From: Hymenobacter rubidus
GTDB taxonomy: Bacteria; Bacteroidota; Bacteroidia; Cytophagales; Hymenobacteraceae
Reading direction: 5' to 3'
DNA: 64,000 bases
Assembly (NCBI RefSeq): GCF_016734815.1
Contig: NZ_JAERQF010000004.1
Span: 186,001-250,000 of the forward strand
The notes beneath the pieces were generated by a model, which saw nothing but the letters and a program-made list of their open reading frames with translations, made no database searches and had not been told where the DNA came from. This document shows positions 1 through 8,111 of this stretch, in pieces (position 1 is the stretch's first letter; each line of letters begins with the position of its first letter). A program made the translations under genes and the position numbers.

Positions 1-1199
1 CGGGTGCTCAGCAGCACGGGGTTGGCCGGAATGCCCGCCACGCGCAGGGCCGAAATCAGCAGCAGGTTCACATCGGCCGAGCTGCCGAGGTGGGCGTCGT
101 AGGCCTTGCGCAGCGAGGTGCGCGAAGAGTAGTCGTTGCTGCCGTTGTAGCGGATGCCACTCATCACCACTTCGCGCACGGCGGCAGCGCGCTGGCTCAG
201 GTCGGGGTATTTGGCCACCAGGGGTTGGAGCTGCTCTTTCAGAAAGCCTGCCCGGTCAAGCTGAGGGCCGAAGCTGTCGTCGTTTAGCAGCTCCATATCA
301 ATTTTGGCCCAGGTGCCGGCCACGTTCTGGTAGGCCTGCCCCGGATATTGCACGCCCTCCAGCTGGAAATTGAGGCGGTCGACGTAGTCCTGGGCCGTGG
401 TCATGTAGGGCTCGTCCCGAAACGCGGGCACGTCCTTCATGGCCCAGCGGAAGTTCATGACGCGCGCCGACACGGGCTCGTTGGTTGCCGACTGGCGGGT
501 GGTATTAAAGCCGCTGCCCGTGGAACTGCCACCGGAGTGCACGACAAATTGGGTGGTTGCCTCGTTTTGCTCCTGCACGTCGACCGTGTGGTAGCCCTGT
601 ATCAGCTTTTGGTAGTGAAAATATTCCGGAATAGACGCCCGAAATTCGCTCCACCGCACCGGAATGTCGCTTTGAAACCGCCAGTTTTGGAAGTTGAACA
701 GGAAGTCCGAGGTCACGGTATAGGCGTACTCAATCACGGCGCCTTCCCGCACGTCGGGCATCGTAAACTTGCGCACCCGCACGTTGGGCGTCATCTCCTC
801 GGTGAACGCATTGCTGCCGTCGAGCTTGGTTTTTACCACCTGCCCGTTCACCAAGTTGTAGGTGGTGCCGCGCAGGCCCGAAATCTTTTCCGTTCGCGTG
901 TCGCGGTGGTAGAGCGGCACGCGCACCGTGGCCGCGTCGTAGCCAGATTTTTTCAGGATTTTGATGCGCGTCACGCGCTCCGACACCAGCTGGAAATCGT
1001 TGCTGATGTACTCAAATCGGGTGGTGCCGTAGTCGCACAGCACCACGGCCGAGGCCGCACTGTCGCCCACGAAAGGCGCGGCGGTCAGCTCCTGCGGCTC
1101 AATCTTGCCAAGCTTGATGGGCTCGGGTTGGGCCTGGGCCGCGAAGGCCCCAAAAAAGCCGGCCAGCGCCGGGAGCAGAAAAGGGTAGGGGTTTTTCAT
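1..1199 (-). CDS. DUF3857/transglutaminase-like secreted protein (C-terminus off the window)
   Basis: The reading frame starts at the ATG at 1199 and runs off the left edge, so about 400 N-terminal residues are seen. A signal peptide (MKNPYPFLLPALAGFFGAFAAQAQ) is followed by a DUF3857 beta-rich domain and the start of a transglutaminase-like core. It is a close paralogue of the next gene along almost its whole visible length (shared PEPIK, LTAAPF.GDSAA, FRDEPYMTTAQDY, VNLLLI.ALR). The usual catalytic cysteine position reads GSSADVN, with serine in place of cysteine. Such proteins are exported envelope proteins in Bacteroidota and their substrate is not known. The paralogy points to tandem duplication. 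Confidence 0.85.
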   Translation of the reverse strand, partial: MKNPYPFLLPALAGFFGAFAAQAQPEPIKLGKIEPQELTAAPFVGDSAASAVVLCDYGTTRFEYISNDFQLVSERVTRIKILKKSGYDAATVRVPLYHRDTRTEKISGLRGTTYNLVNGQVVKTKLDGSNAFTEEMTPNVRVRKFTMPDVREGAVIEYAYTVTSDFLFNFQNWRFQSDIPVRWSEFRASIPEYFHYQKLIQGYHTVDVQEQNEATTQFVVHSGGSSTGSGFNTTRQSATNEPVSARVMNFRWAMKDVPAFRDEPYMTTAQDYVDRLNFQLEGVQYPGQAYQNVAGTWAKIDMELLNDDSFGPQLDRAGFLKEQLQPLVAKYPDLSQRAAAVREVVMSGIRYNGSNDYSSRTSLRKAYDAHLGSSADVNLLLISALRVAGIPANPVLLST

Positions 1200-1361
1200 G
1201 CAGGAAAAGGAATGGTTTGAGGGAAATATTGAACAATAGCAGCGAAGACGCCAAGGGAGTGCTTTCGATGGTTAAGGCAGATTGGCAATTATGTTTCGCT
1301 GTGCTCGGCATGGCCGGTGGCTTATAGCAGGCTTAAAGGCACTGCCTGCACGGCCGCGCTA

Positions 1362-3431
1362 TCAGCCGCCGGCTTTTTTCTGAATAATCAATTTTTCGTT
1401 TTGGCGGGCCAGCAGCAGGCGGTAGAGCTCGCGCAGGTTGGGGTATTGGTTGGCCGCGTACACGGTGTTGCGCAGGTTGAGGCGGCTGGTAAGCTGCACG
1501 TTGCCGGGGCCCACGGCGCTCACGCTGTAGATGAAGCGGCCGCCGTTATCGGGCAGGTTCACCACGGCGGGTTTGGGCAATTCGGCCAGTTCGTAGCCGG
1601 TTGGCAAGGCGAGGTCGACCACCAGCGTTTCTTCCAGCGGCACGCCCAAATCGACGGCGAATGTGCGCGCCTCGTGCCGGAAGGGATTTTGCTCGCCGGC
1701 AAACAGCCGGAGCGGACTTAGGTAAAAAGGCCCGGTTGCCGCCTTGTCGTCGGCGGGCAGGCTGAATTCGTATTCCAGCGCCAGCGGTTTTTCCACGGCC
1801 TCCACCTGGGCCACGGCGGCTTTGGTAAATGCCCAGCCTTCGTGCCGTTGCGCCAGAGCGGCCAGGTATTTCTTTTCGCCCTGCGCGGCCAGCGCGGCAC
1901 GGGCATCGGCGGCGGCGTAGCCGCCGTGCTCGTCGTGCACCTTGCCCGTGAGGCCGCCCTGCGCGTCGAGGGTCAGGGTGGCCTGCTGGTAGTGCACGTG
2001 GCGCTGGGCCGGCACCAGGTCCACCCAGCGGCCGTCCTCGGGCTTTTTGGTGATGAGGCGCCCCACTTTGTTGAGGCAGCGTTCGGGCAGCACGCCGCAG
2101 GGCAGCAGCGGCTCGGTGGCGTCCACCAGCAGGTCTTTGCCATCGGCCAGCGGCACGGCCGCCACCACGTAGTTGAAACGCTCGAGAAGCGGATATTCCT
2201 TGCTGATGTGGCCGTGGTCGCGGGTGCTCAGCAACACGGGGTGCGCCGTGAGGCCGGCATCGCGCAGGGCGGCAATCAGCAGCAGGTTCACGTCGGCTGA
2301 AGTGCCGCGGTGGGTGTCAACGGCTTTGCGCAGCGGCTCCTCGGTGCTGTAGCGGTTGGTGCCGTTGTAGCGCACGGCGGCCATCACGAGCTGGCGCACG
2401 GCGGCGGCGCGGGCCGTCAGGTCGGGGTACTGGGCGGCCAGGGCCTGCGCCTGCTCGTGGAGCGGACTGTTCCGGCCGATGCGGCCTCCAAATGCTTCTT
2501 CGCCCAGCAGGCTGGCGTTCATTTTTTCCCAGCTGCCCGAGAGGTCGTGGTAGGGCGAGTTGGGCCACTGCTCACCGGTCAGCTCAAAGTCGAGCCGCGC
2601 CAGGTAGTCCTGGGCAGTGGTCATGTAGGGCTCTTCCCGAAACGCGGGCAGGTTTTTCAGCACCCACTGGTGCTCCTCGGTGGGCGAGGCAATGGTGAGC
2701 ATGCCCGCCGACTGGCCAGAAGCCAGCCCGCCGCCGCTGGGTATCTTATTTTCCACCAGCAGGCTTTCGGAGCCCACTTTGGAGGTGCTGACGTCGAACT
2801 CCCGGTAGCCCTGGTACAGAATTTTGTACTGGTAAAACACCGGAATACTCACCCGGTACTCGCTCCAGCGCACCGGAATCTCGCGCTCAAACGTCCAATC
2901 CTGAAAGTTGAACAGGAAGTCCGAGGTCAGGGTATAGGCGTACTCAATCACGGCGCCTTCGCGCACGTTGGGCAGCGTGAACTTTTGCACGTTGATGTTG
3001 GGGGTGCGCTTCTCGATGAACGCGCTGGTGGCCTCCAGCTTGGTTTTTTCCACCTGCCCGTTCACCAGGTTGTAGGTGAAGCCGCGCAGGCCCACCACCT
3101 TTTCCTGGTCGTCGTTGCGGTGGTAGAGCGGGATTTCGACGGTGGCCTGGTCGTAGCCGGCCTTGCTGAGAATCTTGATGCGCGTGACCCGCTCAAACAC
3201 CACCTGGAAGCCGCCCTGGTTGCCCTTCAGGCGCGAGCGGCCGTAGTCGCAGAGCACCACGGCCGGGGCCGCGCTGTCGCCCGCAAAAGGCGCGGCCGTC
3301 AGGTCGTTGCGGTCTACCTGACCAAATTTGATGGGTTCGGGCTGGGCCTGGGCCCCCAGGGCGGCCCCAAACAGGCCCGTGAGCAGGGGCAGCGTCCGCC
3401 GCCAGCCGTTGAGCAGTATCGCTGCTTGCAT
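1362..3431 (-). CDS. DUF3857/transglutaminase-like secreted protein, tandem paralogue
   Basis: This 689-residue protein has a hydrophobic N-terminus ending in AQAQ (signal peptide), a DUF3857 domain (about 30-260), a transglutaminase-like core (about 320-460) and a C-terminal beta domain of the DUF3858 kind. In active transglutaminases the core carries a Cys in an RGxC-type motif. Here the motif is RGTSADVN with Ser378, and the later VDATEP aspartate motif is kept, so the fold is likely present but classical thiol chemistry is not. It may bind rather than cleave peptides. It lies 162 bp upstream of its truncated paralogue in the same orientation. Confidence 0.88.
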   Translation of the reverse strand: MQAAILLNGWRRTLPLLTGLFGAALGAQAQPEPIKFGQVDRNDLTAAPFAGDSAAPAVVLCDYGRSRLKGNQGGFQVVFERVTRIKILSKAGYDQATVEIPLYHRNDDQEKVVGLRGFTYNLVNGQVEKTKLEATSAFIEKRTPNINVQKFTLPNVREGAVIEYAYTLTSDFLFNFQDWTFEREIPVRWSEYRVSIPVFYQYKILYQGYREFDVSTSKVGSESLLVENKIPSGGGLASGQSAGMLTIASPTEEHQWVLKNLPAFREEPYMTTAQDYLARLDFELTGEQWPNSPYHDLSGSWEKMNASLLGEEAFGGRIGRNSPLHEQAQALAAQYPDLTARAAAVRQLVMAAVRYNGTNRYSTEEPLRKAVDTHRGTSADVNLLLIAALRDAGLTAHPVLLSTRDHGHISKEYPLLERFNYVVAAVPLADGKDLLVDATEPLLPCGVLPERCLNKVGRLITKKPEDGRWVDLVPAQRHVHYQQATLTLDAQGGLTGKVHDEHGGYAAADARAALAAQGEKKYLAALAQRHEGWAFTKAAVAQVEAVEKPLALEYEFSLPADDKAATGPFYLSPLRLFAGEQNPFRHEARTFAVDLGVPLEETLVVDLALPTGYELAELPKPAVVNLPDNGGRFIYSVSAVGPGNVQLTSRLNLRNTVYAANQYPNLRELYRLLLARQNEKLIIQKKAGG

Positions 3432-3624
3432 CGACGAAAAAGAAAGGAGTAGACAATCTTTGAATCCCTAAAACTATAGGAATTAATTGAAAGCTCACCC
3501 ATTTTTCATCTATTTCTTTACCTGTATTTGAATACGGGGTGATATGCCCCGGCTCGCTTTGGAAAGCCAGCCGATGCAACGAGTATAAACGCCTCCAAAT
3601 GTCTGACCAACAACCGGCAATGGT

Positions 3625-4872
3625 TTATATTACTTCTTCCGGGGTAGGGGAGGGCTCCATTTCGGGCGCAATTACCGGGGGCGTGGTCGGCGTCAGAACT
3701 AAATAAACCACGGCTGCCAGCACGCTCAGCAGGCTGAGGCCGTGCACGTAGGGCAGCCGGCCGGGCTGGTTGGCAAAAATCCAGCCCGCCAGCAGCGCGC
3801 CCGCGCCAATGCCCACCTCCAAGGCAATGTACATGGTGGCCACGCCCCGGCCCCGGCGCTCGGGGTGGCTCAGGTCGACGGTCCAGGCGTAGAGCGTGGG
3901 CGAATTCAGCCCCGTGCCGATACCAAAAACGACGGCCCCCAGCAAAAACACCGGCACCGACGGCGACCACACCAGCACCGCCAGCCCCACCGCCAGCACC
4001 CCCGCCGACCACCGCAGCACCGGCACCCGGCCGTAGGTATCGCTGGCCTTGCCCGCCACCAGCCGCACCACCAGCGCCGCCACCGTGTAGCAGATGTAGA
4101 ACAGCCCTTTGCTGGGCAGGCCGAGCAGCTTGCTTTGGTCGGGAATGACGGTGAGCACGGCGCCGAACGGAAACAGGCACAGGACGGTAACGATGGCCGG
4201 GGCAAATACCAAAGGCTCCAGCACTTCCTCGCGCCAGTTCAGCCTGAGCAGGGCGAAGCTAAACCGCCGCCGCTGGGCCAGGGGCAGGGTTTCGGTGAGG
4301 GAGCCCTGCACCAGCACCGACAGCAGCGCCATGCCTGCCGAGCAATAAAACATGGTGTTGAGCGAAAAATGCGCCGCCACCTGCGTGCCCAGCCACGGCC
4401 CAATGGCCATGCCCAGGCTGCCCGTCATGCCCAGCAGGCCCATGGCTTCGCCGCGCTTGTCGGCCGGCACAATGTCGGCCACGAAGGCGGCCGTGCCCGT
4501 GGGCTTGAAGCCCGTGCTGAACCCGTGCAGCAGCCGCAGCGCCAGGAAGCTGCCAACCGTGAGCGCCCACGGATAAATCAGCCCGCACACCACGCACACC
4601 AGCGAGCCAAACACCATCACCGGGATGCGGCCCACGGTATCGGCCAGCTTGCCCGAAAAGGGCCGCGAAATGGCCGCCGTGAGCGTAAACAGCGCAATGA
4701 TGAAGCCTTTGTACTGGCCGCCGCCCAGCCGGGTGAGGTGGTCGGGCAGCTCGGGCAGCAGCAGGTTGAAGCTGGCAAAAAACAGGAAGGACGACAAACA
4801 CATCAGCCAGAATCCCATACTGTAAGTAGGGCCTGCCGGAGCCGGTGAAAAAGTGGGTTTTTGAACGCTCAA
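3625..4872 (-). CDS. MFS transporter whose 5' end has been replaced by prophage DNA
   Basis: This 415-residue protein has about 12 hydrophobic segments and the loop 2-3 motif GKLADTVGRIPV typical of the major facilitator superfamily, so it is an inner-membrane secondary transporter of unknown substrate, probably an efflux pump. The frame opens at a TTG (4872), with an in-frame ATG at 4818. The first 18-20 codons lie in prophage DNA: the host version of the same N-terminus (PAPASHSYTLGFWL) is found beyond the right end of the prophage at 50732-50786. The phage-supplied version reads PAPAGPTYSMGFWL, so after integration the gene stays open with a new start and new upstream control. Whether TTG 4872 or ATG 4818 is used cannot be settled here. 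Confidence 0.88.
   Translation of the reverse strand: MSVQKPTFSPAPAGPTYSMGFWLMCLSSFLFFASFNLLLPELPDHLTRLGGGQYKGFIIALFTLTAAISRPFSGKLADTVGRIPVMVFGSLVCVVCGLIYPWALTVGSFLALRLLHGFSTGFKPTGTAAFVADIVPADKRGEAMGLLGMTGSLGMAIGPWLGTQVAAHFSLNTMFYCSAGMALLSVLVQGSLTETLPLAQRRRFSFALLRLNWREEVLEPLVFAPAIVTVLCLFPFGAVLTVIPDQSKLLGLPSKGLFYICYTVAALVVRLVAGKASDTYGRVPVLRWSAGVLAVGLAVLVWSPSVPVFLLGAVVFGIGTGLNSPTLYAWTVDLSHPERRGRGVATMYIALEVGIGAGALLAGWIFANQPGRLPYVHGLSLLSVLAAVVYLVLTPTTPPVIAPEMEPSPTPEEVI
4803..4812. other. Candidate left attachment core (attL)
   Basis: TCAGCCAGAA occurs here and again at 50732-50741. To the left lies the body of the MFS gene. To the right of the second copy lies the displaced 5' end of an MFS gene in the matching reading frame. 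Joining the two host pieces at this 10-mer restores a continuous frame ...YTLGFWLMCLSS.... This split-gene logic, more than the length of the repeat, supports it as the crossover site. Confidence 0.6.
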
Positions 4873-4925
4873 GAGTGTTTTGCTAAATCAGGGTGTGCCA
4901 GGGTTGGCTAGGTTTTACACGAGTC

Positions 4926-4949
4926 TGCCACCCTTTTTGCCACCTTTTT
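4926..4949. repeat. Left TGCCACC repeats, candidate integrase arm sites
   Basis: Two tandem TGCCACC(C)TTTTT units lie between the integrase stop and the putative core. Two more lie at 50662-50687 at the other end. One 15-base block, TCTGCCACCCTTTTT, is identical at 4924-4938 and 50672-50686. Position just inside both ends fits arm-type binding sites of a tyrosine integrase, though the 15-mer could itself be the core. Confidence 0.5.
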
Positions 4950-6282
4950 AAGTGTTCTTACGGGCTGTGCGGCGGTACCAGGCCAGCAGCTCGGCCTCGT
5001 TGATGCCCAGGTAGTGGTTGAAACTGGCCTCGGTCTGGTGGCCGGTGGTCATCATCACCTGGGAGCGGGGCACGCCCTGGGCAATTTTGAGGGTGGCGAA
5101 GGTTTTGCGGCCGGTATGGAAGAGGATGGGCAGACGCGTGATGCCAGCCAGGTGCTGCACGTGGGGCAGGTAAAGGTACGGAAAGGTGACGCGGGGCAGG
5201 CACCATTTCGGGTCCTGGCCGGCGTAGGTCCGCAGCAGGGAGGCCGGCTTGAACACGTCGTCGTCGACCAGGGGGATGATGCAGGTGACGCCGGTTTTGG
5301 CGGCCTTCACGCGGGCCACGTCGCCGTGCAGTTGGGCGGGCCGCAGGTTGTCCGCATCGCCGATGCGCAGGGCCGTATAGGTACAGAGCAGGAACTTGTC
5401 GCGCGTGAGCTGCAGCCGGCGCAGGTGCTCGGCCGTGGTAATCATGCGGCGCGGGCCGGCGCTGGCCTGCTCGGGAAACTGCTGCTGCACGTAAGCCCAG
5501 ACCTCGGGGCTGGTGAAGTCGATGCTGGCGATGGCCAGCACCTCGTCCTCAGTAAAGGATTCGACGAAGGTGTGGTGTTCGATGGGCTGCAGCACCTCGC
5601 GGAACCGCCGGTTGACCGGGTGCCCTTCCTGCGCGGCCCAAATCAGAAAGGCCCGCACCAGGCCCAAATAGTGGTTGTAGGTGCCGGGGCTGCGTCCGAG
5701 CGTGCCGAGCAGGTGATTGCGGAAGGCCTCGTTGAAGCGCGCATCGATGCCGGCGTAGGTCAGGGCCGTGGGGCTGGCCTGGGCAAAGCTGGCCAGGTCG
5801 AGGGCGGCACGGCGGTGGTTGTTCACGACCTTGTTGTTGATGCGCTGGCCGGTGCGCCGGGAGATGCGGGCGGCCACGACCGTCTCGACCCAGTGCGCCA
5901 TCTCTTCGGCCACGGCGCGCGGGGCTGCGGTGGGAGGGGCAGGGATATCCGGCAGCCCACTGGCGGTGCGCAGCAGTTCCAAGTAGCGGCGCTCGATTTC
6001 GGCGCGCATGGCTTCCTTGCCGAGCACCTGCCCTTTCATGGTGGCCTCGTGCTCGGCGGCCGTGGCAGCGTCGGTGTAGTACTGCAGTACCTTGTTGATG
6101 TCGCCAAGGAAGGTGCCGGGCTTGGCTTTGGCGCGATGTTGCCGGGCGTCCCAGTCCTTGGGGGCTACCTTCTGGCCGCTGCTCAGCCGTAGGCGCTGGC
6201 CCGCCCAGCAGAAAGTGAGCTGGATGCGGGCCAGACCTTTTTTACTGGCCCGTTCGGTGAGGAGCTGGCGGGTTACTTCCAT
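4948..6282 (-). CDS. int: Tyrosine recombinase, prophage integrase
   Basis: This 444-residue protein has the Bacteroidota integrase layout: N-terminal arm-binding segment, SAM-like core-binding domain (about 110-230) and C-terminal catalytic domain. The catalytic residues can be read as Arg306 (ALRIGD), His389 and Arg392 (HTGRKTF), His415 (TGHQT) and nucleophile Tyr424 (NHYLGI). It would integrate and, with an accessory factor, excise the prophage. It starts 8 bp after the stop of the receiver-domain gene and points outward toward the attachment region, so it is probably transcribed together with the three defence-like genes upstream. Confidence 0.93.
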   Translation of the reverse strand: MEVTRQLLTERASKKGLARIQLTFCWAGQRLRLSSGQKVAPKDWDARQHRAKAKPGTFLGDINKVLQYYTDAATAAEHEATMKGQVLGKEAMRAEIERRYLELLRTASGLPDIPAPPTAAPRAVAEEMAHWVETVVAARISRRTGQRINNKVVNNHRRAALDLASFAQASPTALTYAGIDARFNEAFRNHLLGTLGRSPGTYNHYLGLVRAFLIWAAQEGHPVNRRFREVLQPIEHHTFVESFTEDEVLAIASIDFTSPEVWAYVQQQFPEQASAGPRRMITTAEHLRRLQLTRDKFLLCTYTALRIGDADNLRPAQLHGDVARVKAAKTGVTCIIPLVDDDVFKPASLLRTYAGQDPKWCLPRVTFPYLYLPHVQHLAGITRLPILFHTGRKTFATLKIAQGVPRSQVMMTTGHQTEASFNHYLGINEAELLAWYRRTARKNT

Positions 6283-6290
6283 AGGTGAGC

Positions 6291-8102
6291 TTAGCTCGCC
6301 ATTCTACGGAGCCATTCAGATTCTGTCAATCCAACGCGAGAAACCTCAACTGCAAAACGCCCAGCAATACGCTGTGCGTGTGCAAACTTGAGGTCAGCAA
6401 TCCAGATATAATCAACAGGCTCTCCTAATGCGTTGATTCCTTTAAAGACCCATTCCTGAATTTCTCCTTCCCTCTTTTCAGCTCTGATTAATTCGGCTTT
6501 TGGAGTAAAGGTGAATAGCTCCATATTGTATGGCTTTACATCTACTTTTAGCTCGCAAAATTCCCCTTTATCTTTAATTACTATATCAAACTTAGGCTTT
6601 TCAGGCTCTGGTACAGGAAGCGGAATTAGTTTTAAAAAGGGGAAGCGTCGAGCACAAGTTAACCTGACGCAATCGCATACTGGTTGTATGCAAACGTAGT
6701 AGTCAGACGCTTTGCCATTCCGAACAGCAACTATACTACCTAAAGTTAAATAGGGAGGAGGTTCATTATAATGTGACCGAATCGTTGTTAACATTGAAAA
6801 ATCTCTGTCCTTGTCTTTGCCCGTATCATCACTGAGCATGGTATTAGTGAACCTGCTGGCTTTATCTCGTTCGGAAGCTTTCATCTTCTTCATGAAAGCA
6901 TTCCATGCGGCGTTAGGGGTTGTGTAGACAGATTCGTCATGCACTCCTTTTACTACGGCATCTAATACAAAGTCAGGCAGTTGTTCTGCTGACATGTCTC
7001 TAAAATCTGATTTAAGCTTTACTTTGGTAGATAGTCCTTTTATCCAGAATTCTATCTGTTCAGGTGCAATTGATTCCGTCACCCCATTACCTTCCAGTAC
7101 GTCCTGCATCTCTGAAGCAATTAGTGCGACTGGATGGGATTGTGTTTCCTCTACTGGATTTGTAAGAGCACGGTGGGTTAGATAAGGTGCGTCAAGACTA
7201 GGATTGAATTTTTGAAGGACTTTGTGGGTGTTTTGCCTCAAAGCCGTCATTGCTTCTATCGCTACATTTGACAAAAGCCCCTCAGTAAGTAACGTGAATT
7301 CATCAATTATCTTATCTGTTAAGGCAATTACATCGTAAGTCCGACCATCGGCAGCCTTGGTCGTTCCACCTGACTTTCTGAATACACAAATTCGGGTGGA
7401 TTCGTGACCTAATTCATAATCACCGAGCTTTTTAAAAACTGACGGCGAGCCAGCATTCAGGTGGTCGTAAATCGCGTCTCTGATTTTAATAAGGTCTAGG
7501 CTCTGAGTATAAATCACAATCAATCGCAGCCTGCCGCTCGATTGAAAGAGATTGTTTCTTTTACCGTCGTCGCTCAATAGAATGCGGTCGATTATAGTGA
7601 GCGCGGTCCGTCCAGGTGCGTCTCCAACCTCCATTTTCCAATCAAGAATAACGATGTCAGCCCGTTTTGCTGTCTTTTCGACCCGGTCAATTATCTCTGC
7701 TTTCCCTGCTTCTGCTACAGGCGGACGCAAAAAACCACAAACTATTCCGTGCTGAGCGAAAGCTTCGTTCAGAGCTTTAATCGGTAGAACTTCCTCATCT
7801 AATAAGTTAGGAATAGGCGATGCTGGCTCCGTCGGAACAAGTACTGAGTGTAATTTTTCCTTGTCCTCGCCTTTGATGATTTGGTCGGTGGTTTCTGCAG
7901 GCGTTTTAGATAGAGTAGATACTTTTTGCCCTCCGCGGCTTGGTGAAGTCAATACAGATGTAGGGGTAGCTTCGGCGGCACCTGGTTTCGTTTTAGGGTC
8001 GGTTTCCGCCTTGTCGTCAACAACGACGACACTCTGTAAGAAATCTGCGGCGATGCTTAGGGAGTATGCATGGAACTCCGCGTAGGCTTCTTGAGAAGAC
8101 AT
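6291..8102 (-). CDS. Receiver-domain protein, partner of the hybrid kinase
   Basis: This 603-residue protein starts with an atypical receiver domain. The acidic pair is Asp29/Asp30 (VVVVDD), the likely phosphoacceptor is Asp154 (VILDWKM), and Thr199 (IVIYTQ) sits where the conserved Thr/Ser is expected. About 110 residues, largely low-complexity, are inserted between the first two strands. The remaining 370 residues match no output domain I can name. They contain a cysteine cluster (CIQPVCDCVRLTC) and a FDIVIKDKG...CELKVD stretch that could be a beta sheet with a D...ExK pattern, but calling a nuclease from that would be unsafe. It lies 9 bp downstream of the kinase gene, which strongly suggests a kinase-regulator pair. 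It is AT-rich relative to the virion genes. Confidence 0.75.
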   Translation of the reverse strand: MSSQEAYAEFHAYSLSIAADFLQSVVVVDDKAETDPKTKPGAAEATPTSVLTSPSRGGQKVSTLSKTPAETTDQIIKGEDKEKLHSVLVPTEPASPIPNLLDEEVLPIKALNEAFAQHGIVCGFLRPPVAEAGKAEIIDRVEKTAKRADIVILDWKMEVGDAPGRTALTIIDRILLSDDGKRNNLFQSSGRLRLIVIYTQSLDLIKIRDAIYDHLNAGSPSVFKKLGDYELGHESTRICVFRKSGGTTKAADGRTYDVIALTDKIIDEFTLLTEGLLSNVAIEAMTALRQNTHKVLQKFNPSLDAPYLTHRALTNPVEETQSHPVALIASEMQDVLEGNGVTESIAPEQIEFWIKGLSTKVKLKSDFRDMSAEQLPDFVLDAVVKGVHDESVYTTPNAAWNAFMKKMKASERDKASRFTNTMLSDDTGKDKDRDFSMLTTIRSHYNEPPPYLTLGSIVAVRNGKASDYYVCIQPVCDCVRLTCARRFPFLKLIPLPVPEPEKPKFDIVIKDKGEFCELKVDVKPYNMELFTFTPKAELIRAEKREGEIQEWVFKGINALGEPVDYIWIADLKFAHAQRIAGRFAVEVSRVGLTESEWLRRMAS

Positions 8103-8111
8103 TGCAACAAT

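Noticed and set aside
4924..4938. 15-base TCTGCCACCCTTTTT as the attachment core
   Set aside because: It is longer than the 10-mer, but does not explain why an MFS start lies beyond the right end. It also belongs to a set of four TGCCACC repeats that suits arm sites. Kept as an alternative only.
6291..8102. PD-(D/E)xK nuclease call for the receiver protein C-terminus
   Set aside because: A single D...ExK-like stretch is too weak. Reported only as something to test.
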